DNA from: CAZZEX01 sp964653285
GTDB lineage: Bacteria > Chloroflexota > Anaerolineae > B4-G1
Length of the DNA: 21,508 nt
Direction: 5' to 3'
Assembly (NCBI GenBank): GCA_964653285.1
Contig: CAZZEX010000087.1
Coordinates: forward strand, 1 to 21,508
This document shows positions 13,884 through 21,383 of the stretch, one piece after another. The notes under the pieces were generated by a model. It had not been told where the DNA came from. It made no database searches and saw nothing but the letters and a program-made list of their open reading frames with translations. The position numbers and the translations under genes are program-made. Each line of letters begins with the position of its first letter. Position 1 is the stretch's first letter.

Positions 13884-15245
13884 ATGAGCGAACCAGGAGC
13901 CAGTTCGGACGGACGAGGCAATATGCCAATATGCAAACGAGTTGTGGCGATCATCCCCGCCCGAGGGGGCTCGAAGGGCATCCCACGGAAGAACCTGGCC
14001 CCTCTGGGCGGCAAGCCGCTGGTCGCCTGGACGATCAAAGCAGCGCTGGCGGTCCAGGGTGTAAACGCGGTCTACGTCTCCACAGAGGACGCCGAGATCG
14101 CACAGGTGGCACGACGCTACGGTGCCCGAGTCATTGAGCGGCCGCCGGAGTTGGCCGGCGACACGGCTTCGAGCGAGGCCGTGATTGTGCACGCCTTGCA
14201 GGTGCTGGAGGAGCCAGCAGATGTGGTTGCCTTCATCCAACCTACATCCCCGTTTCTGAGGCCGGAGATCATTGACCAGGCCCTCTCTCTCCTGTCCGAT
14301 ACCCGCTATGATTCGGTCATTACCGTTGAGGAGGACTATGGCTACTATGGAACTCTGGACGAAGACGGGCTCTATCACCCGTTTCGGAAGGAGCGCAAGC
14401 GCCGCCAGGATATGGCCCCTTTCTATCGGGATAATGGGGCCCTCTACCTGGCCCCACGCCACATCTTTCTGGCAGGCCGGCGAATGGGCGAGCGGGTGGG
14501 CGTGGTGGTGATGGGCGCAGAGGACTCGCTGGAGATTGATACTCCGCTCGACCTGCTGGTTGCTGAGCAGATCGCCGCTGCCCGCCTGGCCCCCTCCGGA
14601 CAGACTGCACCGACGCCAGAGGAGTTCGTTATAGCCGAGATGGACCAGGCCGCCCGGACGATAGCGCTCTCCAGCCGTACCCTGGCCTCCCGCCTGGCCC
14701 AGGCAGCCCAACACATCATCGAGGCATACCAGAGAGGAGGAAAATTGCTGGTGATGGGTAACGGCGGCAGCGCGGCCGATGCTCAGCACTTAGTGGCTGA
14801 ACTGATAGGGTGTTTTCGCTGCAACCGTCGCCCACTGCCAGCGATGGCGCTGACGACGAACACGTCGGTGTTGACGGCCATTGGCAATGACTTCGGATAC
14901 GAGCACGTCTTCGCCCGCCAGATCGAGGCGTGGGTGCATCCTGGCGATGTGGTTATCGGCATCAGCACCAGCGGCGGCTCGGCCAACGTCGTCCAGGCAT
15001 TGGAACAGGCACGAGAGAGCGGCGCTTTTACCATTGGCTTTACCGGACAGGACGGTGGAAAGGTTGGACGGATCGTGCATCTGCTCCTGAATGTGCCGGC
15101 CACCGACACGCCCCACGTCCAAGAAGTGCACGAGGTGCTGCTCCATGCCCTATGCGCCCTGGTAGAACGTTGGGCACTGCAGGCAGAGAATCTCACGATG
15201 GGCCGCCCCCGAGACAGGGACTGTGAGCACAATGAGGAGGTGTAA
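13884..15245 (+). CDS. Bifunctional CMP-sialate-synthetase-like (NeuA) / GmhA-like sugar-phosphate isomerase fusion
   Basis: A 453-residue protein with two domains. Residues about 18-232 are a NeuA-type cytidylyltransferase: IIPARGGSKGIPRKN (23-37), AFIQPTSPFLRP (116-127), DNGALYL (183-189) and EIDTPLDL (217-224). After a short linker, residues about 255-430 are a SIS-domain isomerase of the GmhA (sedoheptulose-7-phosphate isomerase) type: GNGGSAADAQHLVAELIG (292-309), LTTNTSVLTAIGNDFGYE (323-340), GISTSGGSANV (359-369) and DTPHVQEVHEVLLH (408-421). The GmhA residues known to matter (His302, Glu306, Gln413, His416 here) are present, so the isomerase looks intact. The second start candidate is the ATG at 13923, just before the conserved region. 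The two activities bracket a pathway whose middle steps are encoded by the next two genes. Confidence 0.88.
   Translation: MSEPGASSDGRGNMPICKRVVAIIPARGGSKGIPRKNLAPLGGKPLVAWTIKAALAVQGVNAVYVSTEDAEIAQVARRYGARVIERPPELAGDTASSEAVIVHALQVLEEPADVVAFIQPTSPFLRPEIIDQALSLLSDTRYDSVITVEEDYGYYGTLDEDGLYHPFRKERKRRQDMAPFYRDNGALYLAPRHIFLAGRRMGERVGVVVMGAEDSLEIDTPLDLLVAEQIAAARLAPSGQTAPTPEEFVIAEMDQAARTIALSSRTLASRLAQAAQHIIEAYQRGGKLLVMGNGGSAADAQHLVAELIGCFRCNRRPLPAMALTTNTSVLTAIGNDFGYEHVFARQIEAWVHPGDVVIGISTSGGSANVVQALEQARESGAFTIGFTGQDGGKVGRIVHLLLNVPATDTPHVQEVHEVLLHALCALVERWALQAENLTMGRPRDRDCEHNEEV
15234..15242 (+). promoter_or_regulatory. Near-consensus Shine-Dalgarno for the NeuB-like gene
   Basis: GAGGAGGTG at 15234-15242 matches the 16S anti-Shine-Dalgarno almost fully and stands five bases before the ATG at 15246, fixing that start. 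It is encoded in the last codons of the upstream fusion gene. Confidence 0.75.
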
Positions 15246-16115
15246 ATGGCTGTAGTAATGATCGGGGACCGTCCAGTAGGCAATGGACATCCCACTTACA
15301 TTGTCGCCGAGATCGGCATCAACCACAACGGGGACGTGGAGATGGCCCGGCAGTTGATTGATACAGCCGTGGAGGCTGGCTGCGACGCGGTCAAGTTCCA
15401 GAAGCGCACCGTTGAGGTGGTCTACACACCCGAAGAGTTGGCTCGTCCCCGCGAAAGCCCCTTTGGTACCACCAATGGCGACCTCAAACAGGCTCTGGAG
15501 TTTGGCCTGGAGGAGTATCGGGAGATTGATGCCTACTGCAAGAGCAAAGGCATTGCGTGGTTCGCCTCTTGTTGGGACGAGGGCGCGGTGGATTTCATTG
15601 ACCAGTTCAATCCACCAGCCTACAAGATCGCGTCGGCGGGCCTGACGAATGACAACTTGCTGCGGTACACCCGTTCCAAAGGCAAGCCAGTCATCCTCTC
15701 CACCGGGATGAGCACCACGGAGCAGATAGAGCGTGCCGTGAAGGTGCTGGGGCAAGAGAATCTGATCATACTGCATTGCACCAGTACCTACCCGGCGCGG
15801 CCGGAAGAACTGAATCTGCTGGTTATCCATACTTTGAAAGGGCGATACCCCAGCGTACCCATCGGCTACTCTGGCCACGAGGTAGGACTGGCGACGACGG
15901 TAGCGAGCACGGTCATGGGGGCAGCGATGGTTGAGCGCCACATCACCCTGGACCGGGCCATGTGGGGCAGCGACCAGGCCGCCTCAGTCGAACCTCACGG
16001 TTTCAGGCGCTTGGTGCGGGACATCAGGGTTATCGAGTCAGCAATGGGCGACGGAGTGAAACGAGTATACGACTCTGAACTGCCCATCATGCGCAAATTG
16101 CGGCGGGTGCGATGA
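15246..16115 (+). CDS. NeuB-family ulosonic acid synthase lacking the SAF domain
   Basis: A 289-residue TIM-barrel synthase that condenses phosphoenolpyruvate with an aldose to give a 3-deoxy-2-ulosonic acid. The family signature is clear: YIVAEIGINHNGD (18-30), AVKFQKRT (48-55), YKIASA, PVILSTGMSTTEQIE, ILHCTSTYP, IGYSGHEVG, and MVERHITLD with GSDQAASVEP near the end. Classical NeuB, SpsE and PseI proteins are about 335-350 residues because a C-terminal SAF (antifreeze-like) domain contacts the N-acyl sugar of the partner subunit. Here the protein ends right after the barrel (ELPIMRKLRRVR), with the stop overlapping the next start, so the domain is absent and not truncated by a frameshift visible here. 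The aldose is therefore likely not ManNAc-like. From memory, a SAF-less group of similar length exists. Confidence 0.88.
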   Translation: MAVVMIGDRPVGNGHPTYIVAEIGINHNGDVEMARQLIDTAVEAGCDAVKFQKRTVEVVYTPEELARPRESPFGTTNGDLKQALEFGLEEYREIDAYCKSKGIAWFASCWDEGAVDFIDQFNPPAYKIASAGLTNDNLLRYTRSKGKPVILSTGMSTTEQIERAVKVLGQENLIILHCTSTYPARPEELNLLVIHTLKGRYPSVPIGYSGHEVGLATTVASTVMGAAMVERHITLDRAMWGSDQAASVEPHGFRRLVRDIRVIESAMGDGVKRVYDSELPIMRKLRRVR

Positions 16116-16609
16116 TTCGGGTATTGGCCCTGGATGTTGACGGTGTCCTGAGCGACGGTCACTTCTACCTGGACGAGACTGGACAGGAGTGTAAGCGCTT
16201 TTTCTATCGCGACCTGGACGCGCTGACGCGGGCACACCGGGCCGGGATTGTGCTGGCTTTGGTCACTGGCGAGGACACGCCTATGGTGGATACCCTCGCC
16301 AGACGGCTCAGCATCACACGGCTCTATCGCGGCGCGAAGGACAGGGTCAGCGCCATCCGCCAACTCGCCCGGGATGCAGCGGTGGATGTGGGCGAGATCT
16401 GCTACGTCGGCGATTCCCCGCGTGACGCGCCAGCGCTTAGCATCGTGGGGCTGGGGGTCACCCCGCGTGATGCCCATCCGTCCGCACGACGAGTTGCTCA
16501 CCTCGTCCTGGCCAGTTGCGGCGGGGCCGGCGCCGTCGAGGAGATAGTGGAACGTCTCCTTGAAAACCAGAACCGGGACCGGGCCGGCCGCATCGGTCAG
16601 GAAGAGTGA
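16112..16609 (+). CDS. KdsC-like HAD phosphatase
   Basis: A 165-residue C0-type HAD hydrolase. HAD motif I is ALDVDGVLSDG (6-16, nucleophile Asp8 and acid Asp10), motif II LVTGED with its threonine (about 48-53), then GAKDRV, motif IV YVGDSPRDAPAL, and a GGAGAVEEI tail like that of KdsC. The length matches KdsC, which removes the phosphate from Kdo-8-phosphate as a tetramer. The usual 'RDGxGI' segment reads RDLDALTRAHRAGI here, so it is a distinct subgroup. The ATG overlaps the stop of the NeuB-like gene (ATGA). A dedicated phosphatase beside the synthase implies that the synthase product carries a phosphate, unlike bacterial sialic acid synthesis, where free ManNAc is used. Confidence 0.87.
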   Translation: MIRVLALDVDGVLSDGHFYLDETGQECKRFFYRDLDALTRAHRAGIVLALVTGEDTPMVDTLARRLSITRLYRGAKDRVSAIRQLARDAAVDVGEICYVGDSPRDAPALSIVGLGVTPRDAHPSARRVAHLVLASCGGAGAVEEIVERLLENQNRDRAGRIGQEE

Positions 16610-16627
16610 GGAGAGAATCCCGATCCT

Positions 16628-17752
16628 ATGGCCAAGAGACAAGGGTTGGCGCTCTTCTTCAGTTATGGGGTTTCACTGGCCACCTGGGCCCGGCTGGGCT
16701 TCCTGGATCGCGAGGCTGCCTATTACCGAAAACTGGCAGAGATGATGGAGAGGGTGGCCTTTGTCACCTACGGGGGGCAGGAGGACGAGGCCCTGGCCCA
16801 GCAGATAACCGGCATTGAGGTCTGGAACAATCGCTGGGGGCTGTCCCCTCATCGCTTCGCCCTGGAGGCAGGCTGGCGGTATCGAGATAGGCTGCGTCGA
16901 ATGAAGATCGTCAAAACCAATCAACTGAGCGCGGCGTGGGCCGCCCTGCCAACAAAGTGGCTGTGCGGAGCAAGTCTCGTCGTCCGCTGCGGATACCTCC
17001 CCTCCCGCTTTCGGCGCCAGGCCGGAGCCCCCAGGCTCACACAGGCTCGCCTGTGGTGTCAGGAGGCAGCCGTGTTCTCGGCGGCGGATCACGCGCTTGT
17101 GAGCAGCCAGGGCGACGCGGACTACCTGACCCGGGCCTACCGTTTGCCCCAGGCAAAAATCACCGTCATCCCCAACTTTGTTCAAACAGACGTTTTTGCC
17201 CCGTTGGAGGAAGTCCAGCCCCAGCCCGGTCTCGTAGGCTTTGTGGGCCGGCTCACGGAGCAGAAAAACCCGCTGGCCCTGGTGGAGGCCGCCGCTGGGA
17301 TGCCCGGCATCCGGTTGCGGGTGATCGGGTCAGGGCACCTACGGGAGACCCTGGAAGCCCGCGCCAGAGAACTCCAGGTTCACGTCGAATTCCTCGCCGG
17401 CGTTCCCCACGCCGACCTCCCCAGGTATCTTGGAGAGTGCCAGGCTTTTGCCTTTCCATCCCTCTACGAAGGCCACCCTAAGGCTCTCCTGGAAGCCATG
17501 GCCTGTGGCCTGCCGGTGATCACGACCCCCGTTGCAGGGATTCGGAGTCTGATTCGCCATCGGGAGACCGGTTATCTCTGCGCTGCACCCTCGGCCGGGG
17601 CCATCCGTGAGGGACTCCAGACCGTGCTTGGGGACGCACCGTTGAGACAGCACTTAGGAGAGCAGGCCCGTCGCTTTGTGGTGGAGCAATTTGCTCTGGA
17701 AAGGGTGCTGGTCCGTGAGATAGCCGCTTACCGGGAGATGGGAGTGCTTTGA
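16628..17752 (+). CDS. GT4-type glycosyltransferase
   Basis: A 374-residue GT-B enzyme. The linker and donor domain are typical: VIPNFVQTDVF, LVGFVGRLTEQKNP, RVIGSGHLRETLEARA, and the EX7E region YEGHPKALLEAMACGLPVITTP, ending FALERVLVREIAAY. GAGGAGA near the previous stop is 13 bases before the ATG, an acceptable but loose ribosome site. The gene follows the CMP-ulosonate block with an 18-base gap, so it is probably in the same transcript. Donor and acceptor are unknown. Confidence 0.88.
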   Translation: MAKRQGLALFFSYGVSLATWARLGFLDREAAYYRKLAEMMERVAFVTYGGQEDEALAQQITGIEVWNNRWGLSPHRFALEAGWRYRDRLRRMKIVKTNQLSAAWAALPTKWLCGASLVVRCGYLPSRFRRQAGAPRLTQARLWCQEAAVFSAADHALVSSQGDADYLTRAYRLPQAKITVIPNFVQTDVFAPLEEVQPQPGLVGFVGRLTEQKNPLALVEAAAGMPGIRLRVIGSGHLRETLEARARELQVHVEFLAGVPHADLPRYLGECQAFAFPSLYEGHPKALLEAMACGLPVITTPVAGIRSLIRHRETGYLCAAPSAGAIREGLQTVLGDAPLRQHLGEQARRFVVEQFALERVLVREIAAYREMGVL

Positions 17753-18996
17753 CCGCCCGGCACTCGTACACCCCAGCGCTGCCTGTTTACGGCGGCGAGC
17801 GGTTCCTGTTCCTTTCTACCACCGACTGGGACGCGCCTCAGTTTGGCTCCCGCCAGCAGATCGCGCTGCGGCTCACCCACAGGGGGCACCAGGTACTGTT
17901 CGTCGAGATCCCGCGTGCCCTCCACTCGCTCGTTTCCGACCCTGTTGGCACGCGCCGCGCCTGGCGGCGATTGGGCCATATCCGTCAGGTACCCGATGGC
18001 CCTCTAGTTTACACGCCCATCCCCGTCCTGCCCATCTACTACAACCCGCTCATCAACGCGCTCAACCAACGGCTGCTGCTGCGTGACCTATGCCGCACGC
18101 TGGCCCGTCTGGGCTGGCAGCCCGACGTGTTCTGGACCTATTGGCCTCACACCGCCTACCTGGTTGGCCGGCTGGGGGAGCGGGTCGCCGTTTACCACTG
18201 TATTGACGATTTTACCGCCGTCCGTTATCCCCTGGTCGGGCCAGGCACCATCACCCGACTGGAGGCAGACCTGTGCCGCCGGGTAGACCTGCTCTTTGCC
18301 CGCACCGAAGGACTGGCTGCCGCCAAGCGACGGTTCAACCCCAGCACCTATCTGCTGCCCGGCGGCGTGGACGTCGCTCGCTTCGATCCGGCCCGTGTGG
18401 TCGCGCCGCGCGCTGACGTGGCTGTTTTGCCCCGTCCACGAGTCGGGCTGGTGGGCACGATTGACGACCGGGTGGACGTGGGACTGCTGGCGTACTGCGC
18501 CAAAAGTCTACCCGAGGCGGCATTTGTGCTCGTCGGGCCAGTCAAACGGCACCGGGTAGACGTTGGCCCGCTAAAGGGGTTGCCCAACATGCACTTATTG
18601 CCCCCCTGTCTTTACTCAGAGGTCCCCGCCATCATCGCCGCGCTCGACGTCTGCCTGATCCCCTACCGGGTTAATCCCTACACGGAAGGACTGTCGCCGA
18701 TCAAATTGTACGAGTACCTGGCGATGAGCAAACCAGTGGTGGCGACCGACTTGCCTTACCTGCGCCGCGAGGCAGAGCAAATCTACGTCGCCCACGGCCC
18801 CGAGGAGTTTGCGGTGGCGGTGCGGGATGCGTTGGCCCGTTCCCCTACGGCGGAGAAGCAAGCCCGCTGGCGCGCTGCCGCTGAGGCCCGTTCCTGGGAG
18901 CACCAGGTGGACGAGATCGAACGCCACCTGGCCCGACTGCTGGCGGCACGGTCTACGTGTGCGCCTCGACACACTTTGACAACCAGCGCAGAATAA
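17749..18996 (+). CDS. GT4-like glycosyltransferase (GT-B fold)
   Basis: A 415-residue protein from a TTG at 17749 that overlaps the upstream stop (TTGA) and has GGGAG six bases before it. The N-terminal half has WDAPQFGSRQQIALRLTHRG and VFWTYWPHTAYLVGRL, then YHCIDDFTAVRYP. The ADL-like unit (LEADLCRRVDLLFARTE) precedes LLPGGVDVARF. The donor half shows PRVGLVGTIDDRVD and a modified EX7E (GLSPIKLYEYLAMSKPVVAT). This pattern is common in GT4 proteins that add hexoses to surface glycans. A sigma70-type -35 box for the next gene lies inside its last codons. GC is markedly higher here than in the 4-10 kb part. Confidence 0.85.
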   Translation: MTARHSYTPALPVYGGERFLFLSTTDWDAPQFGSRQQIALRLTHRGHQVLFVEIPRALHSLVSDPVGTRRAWRRLGHIRQVPDGPLVYTPIPVLPIYYNPLINALNQRLLLRDLCRTLARLGWQPDVFWTYWPHTAYLVGRLGERVAVYHCIDDFTAVRYPLVGPGTITRLEADLCRRVDLLFARTEGLAAAKRRFNPSTYLLPGGVDVARFDPARVVAPRADVAVLPRPRVGLVGTIDDRVDVGLLAYCAKSLPEAAFVLVGPVKRHRVDVGPLKGLPNMHLLPPCLYSEVPAIIAALDVCLIPYRVNPYTEGLSPIKLYEYLAMSKPVVATDLPYLRREAEQIYVAHGPEEFAVAVRDALARSPTAEKQARWRAAAEARSWEHQVDEIERHLARLLAARSTCAPRHTLTTSAE

Positions 18997-19004
18997 GGTA
19001 TCCT
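18976..19004 (+). promoter_or_regulatory. Sigma70-type promoter for the GT4 gene at 19042
   Basis: TTGACA (18976-18981), a perfect -35 box, is followed after 17 bases by TATCCT (18999-19004, 4 of 6 to TATAAT). Transcription would begin near 19011. That excludes a GTG start at 19009 and supports the ATG at 19042. The -35 box is inside the end of the upstream gene, and the -10 box directly follows its stop. Confidence 0.65.
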
Positions 19005-19041
19005 ATTCGTGGAGGGTGACGTTGAAACCCGTGTCTGCCGA

Positions 19042-20175
19042 ATGACCTCTATCCGGCTCCTCCATCTCGTTGCCTCCTCCCGTGGCGGCGGCGCGGCCCA
19101 CGTGCGCGACCTGGCACTGGGGCTCGACCCGGTTTGCTTTGCCGTCCAGGTGGCGATGCCGGAGGACAGCGGCAACGTGCGCCGGGAGGATTTCGAGGCG
19201 GCCGGTGTCCCCTTCCACCGGGTGGACATCGCAGCCGGCTTCTCCCTCCAGGCATTGTGGCGCATCCGTCGCCTGGCCGCCAGGGTGGATGTCCTGCACG
19301 TCCACGGGGCCCGCGCTGCCCTCTTCGGCCGCCTGGCTGCCGCCTCCCTGGGCCGCCGGCGTCCCAGCCTTGTCTACACTATCCATGGCTTCGCCGCTCC
19401 CCACTACTCGCAGCCGCGCCGTGGTCTGCTGCTCGCCCTCGAGCTGGCCCTGGCCCCTCTCACTGACCACTTCATCGCCGTCTGCCAGGCCGAGCGGGAG
19501 GCACTCCTGGCAGCGGGTGTAGCCCGGTACGAGCAAGTGCAGGTAGTGTGGAACGGCATCCACGTCACCCGCTTCCAGGATGTCCGGCTGGACCGGGTCG
19601 CCTGGCGGGCCACCCTGGGCGTGCCGTCCGGCGCGTTCCTGATCACAACCATCTGCCGTCTCTACAGGCCCCGTGACTTCGAGACGTTGCTGCGGGCCTT
19701 CCGGCTGGTGGCCGATACCTGCTCCACTGCTCACCTGCTCATCGTCGGCGACGGGCCGCTGCGACCCCAGGTCGAGCAGCAGATCAGCGCACTCTCCCTG
19801 GCCCAGCGGGTGACCCTGCCCGGCTGGCGGGATGACCTGCCGGCCGTCTACGCCGCTAGCGACGTCTACGTCCTCACCACCTGGGGCTGGGAAGGACTGC
19901 CCCTGACTGTGCTGGAGGCAATGGCCGCCAGTCTGCCAGTGGTCGCCACTGGCGCTGGAGGAGTGCCGGAGGCAGTGGTGGACGGGGGGACCGGTCTTCT
20001 GGTAGCCCGCCACGACGTAAATGGGCTGACTGGAGCACTCCGCACTCTGATTGAGCGCCCCGAGCGGCGGAAGGCAATGGGGGCTGCTGGGCGTGCCCGC
20101 GTCGAGTCTCACTTCACCGCCGAGCAGATGGTCGCCCAGACCGCAGTGGTCTACGAGCAACTCTTGCGCGACTGA
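19042..20175 (+). CDS. GT4-type glycosyltransferase
   Basis: A 377-residue GT-B enzyme from the ATG at 19042; an upstream in-frame GTG at 19009 lies at the inferred transcription start and is unlikely. The N-terminal VASSRGGGAAHVRDLALGL is the acceptor-side GGG loop. The linker VVWNGIHVTRF is followed by LLIVGDGPLRPQVEQQ, LPGWRDDLPAVYAASDVYV and the EX7E region WEGLPLTVLEAMAASLPVVATG. The protein ends close to the family's usual C-terminal helix. It has its own promoter, so it can be expressed apart from the genes before it. No strong Shine-Dalgarno is seen. Confidence 0.88.
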   Translation: MTSIRLLHLVASSRGGGAAHVRDLALGLDPVCFAVQVAMPEDSGNVRREDFEAAGVPFHRVDIAAGFSLQALWRIRRLAARVDVLHVHGARAALFGRLAAASLGRRRPSLVYTIHGFAAPHYSQPRRGLLLALELALAPLTDHFIAVCQAEREALLAAGVARYEQVQVVWNGIHVTRFQDVRLDRVAWRATLGVPSGAFLITTICRLYRPRDFETLLRAFRLVADTCSTAHLLIVGDGPLRPQVEQQISALSLAQRVTLPGWRDDLPAVYAASDVYVLTTWGWEGLPLTVLEAMAASLPVVATGAGGVPEAVVDGGTGLLVARHDVNGLTGALRTLIERPERRKAMGAAGRARVESHFTAEQMVAQTAVVYEQLLRD

Positions 20176-20186
20176 TCGGCCTTCGC

Positions 20187-20215
20187 TTGCTTCCCCTTAC
20201 TCCTCCGTGTATAAT
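20187..20215 (+). promoter_or_regulatory. Sigma70-type promoter for the last GT4 gene
   Basis: TATAAT (20210-20215) is a perfect -10 box with TTGCTT (20187-20192, 3 of 6) 17 bases upstream. Transcription would start near 20222, only about seven bases before the ATG at 20229. The ATG at 20214 is inside the -10 box and is ruled out as a start if this promoter is used. The region between the genes is only 53 bases long. Confidence 0.7.
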
Positions 20216-20228
20216 GGCTGTATTGTCT

Positions 20229-21383
20229 ATGTCTCTCTATTTGGACGTCTCCGCCGCCGTCCACCGCCGCGCCGGGTTAGGGCGATACGCCGAGAGCCTG
20301 GCCCGGGCGCTCGTTGCCGCCGATCCGAATCGGTACGCCTTATTCTACAACCGGGAGCGAGGCGTGGAACCACTGGCGGGTCTGGAACATCTCCCCACCC
20401 GCACCGTTGCGCTGGGCTACAAGCCCTGGCGGATGTTGGTCTGGCTGGGACAATTGGCCCGCGTTGGCTTCGATTGGCTCCTGCCCGGCGCCAAACTCTT
20501 CCACGCCACCGAGCATCTCCTGCTGCCTCTGCGATCCATCCCCACCGTCCTCACTGTCCACGACCTCATCTTCCGGCATCTCCCGGCCCACCATAAGCCC
20601 CTCAACCGCTGGTACCTGAACCTGGCCATGCCCCTCTATTGCCGCCGGGCCACCCACATCATCGCTATCTCCGAGTGCACCCGGCGTGATCTGATCTCGG
20701 CCTACGGCCTCCCGCCGGAGAAGGTCACGGTCGTGCACGAGGCAGCCGGCCCCCGCTTCAGCCCGCAGCCATCGGAGGCGGTGACCGCTGTGCGGGCACG
20801 ATATGGCTTGCCGGACCGTTATCTCCTGTTCGTTGGCACCATCGAGCCGCGCAAGAACCTGAGCCGGCTCTTGGCGGCCTTTGAGACGGTCCACTGCGAG
20901 GAACTGACCGACGGGCTGGTGGTCGTGGGGAAACGAGGCTGGCTCTACGATGCTTTTTTTGCCACGTTGGAACGCTCACCTGCCCGGGACGTGGTTATCT
21001 TTCCCGGCTATGTGCCGGACGAGTACCTGCCGGCCATCTACGCCGGGGCGCAGGCGCTTGTCTTTCCCAGTCTGTACGAGGGGTTCGGCCTGCCGGTGTT
21101 GGAGGCGATGGCCTGTGGCACGCCGGTGGCTTGCTCCAATGCCTCCAGCATCCCCGAGATCGGCGGCGACGCGGCGCTCTACTTCGACCCGACCGATATG
21201 GAAGCGATGGCCGGGGTCATCGGGCACGTCTCGCGCGACGCCGCGCTGCGGGAGGAGATGCGGAGACGGGGACTGGTGCAGGCTGCTCGGTTCTCGTGGG
21301 GGCGGGTGGCACAGGAGACACAGATGGTGTACCGGCAGGTGTTCAGCCGAACACGCTTGCCTGTCCCATCAAGCAGTGTATAA
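20229..21383 (+). CDS. GT4-type glycosyltransferase (WbaZ/mannosyltransferase-like)
   Basis: A 384-residue GT-B enzyme beginning MSLYLDVSAAVHRRAGLGRYAESLARAL, with the GxGRY loop that accepts the growing glycan. Further marks are LFHATEHLL, VLTVHDLIF, IIAISECTRRDLI, LLFVGTIEPRKN, VIFPGYVPDEYLPAIYAGAQA and the EX7E region YEGFGLPVLEAMACGTPVAC, then EIGGDAALYFDP. These are the marks of GT4 enzymes related to mannosyl- and rhamnosyltransferases. The start was chosen as the first ATG after the promoter, which leaves a leader of about seven bases and no Shine-Dalgarno. The TAA stop (21381-21383) is inside the -10 box of the next promoter. Confidence 0.88.
   Translation: MSLYLDVSAAVHRRAGLGRYAESLARALVAADPNRYALFYNRERGVEPLAGLEHLPTRTVALGYKPWRMLVWLGQLARVGFDWLLPGAKLFHATEHLLLPLRSIPTVLTVHDLIFRHLPAHHKPLNRWYLNLAMPLYCRRATHIIAISECTRRDLISAYGLPPEKVTVVHEAAGPRFSPQPSEAVTAVRARYGLPDRYLLFVGTIEPRKNLSRLLAAFETVHCEELTDGLVVVGKRGWLYDAFFATLERSPARDVVIFPGYVPDEYLPAIYAGAQALVFPSLYEGFGLPVLEAMACGTPVACSNASSIPEIGGDAALYFDPTDMEAMAGVIGHVSRDAALREEMRRRGLVQAARFSWGRVAQETQMVYRQVFSRTRLPVPSSSV

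Noticed and set aside
13884..16609. A standard sialic, legionaminic or pseudaminic acid locus
   Set aside because: No UDP-GlcNAc 2-epimerase, PseB/C/H/G-like or Leg-type enzymes are present. The synthase lacks the SAF domain, and a GmhA-type isomerase plus phosphatase takes their place.
19009..19041. GTG start at 19009 adding 11 residues to the GT4 protein
   Set aside because: It would lie at the inferred transcription start of the TTGACA/TATCCT promoter. The conserved GT4 N terminus begins at the ATG at 19042.
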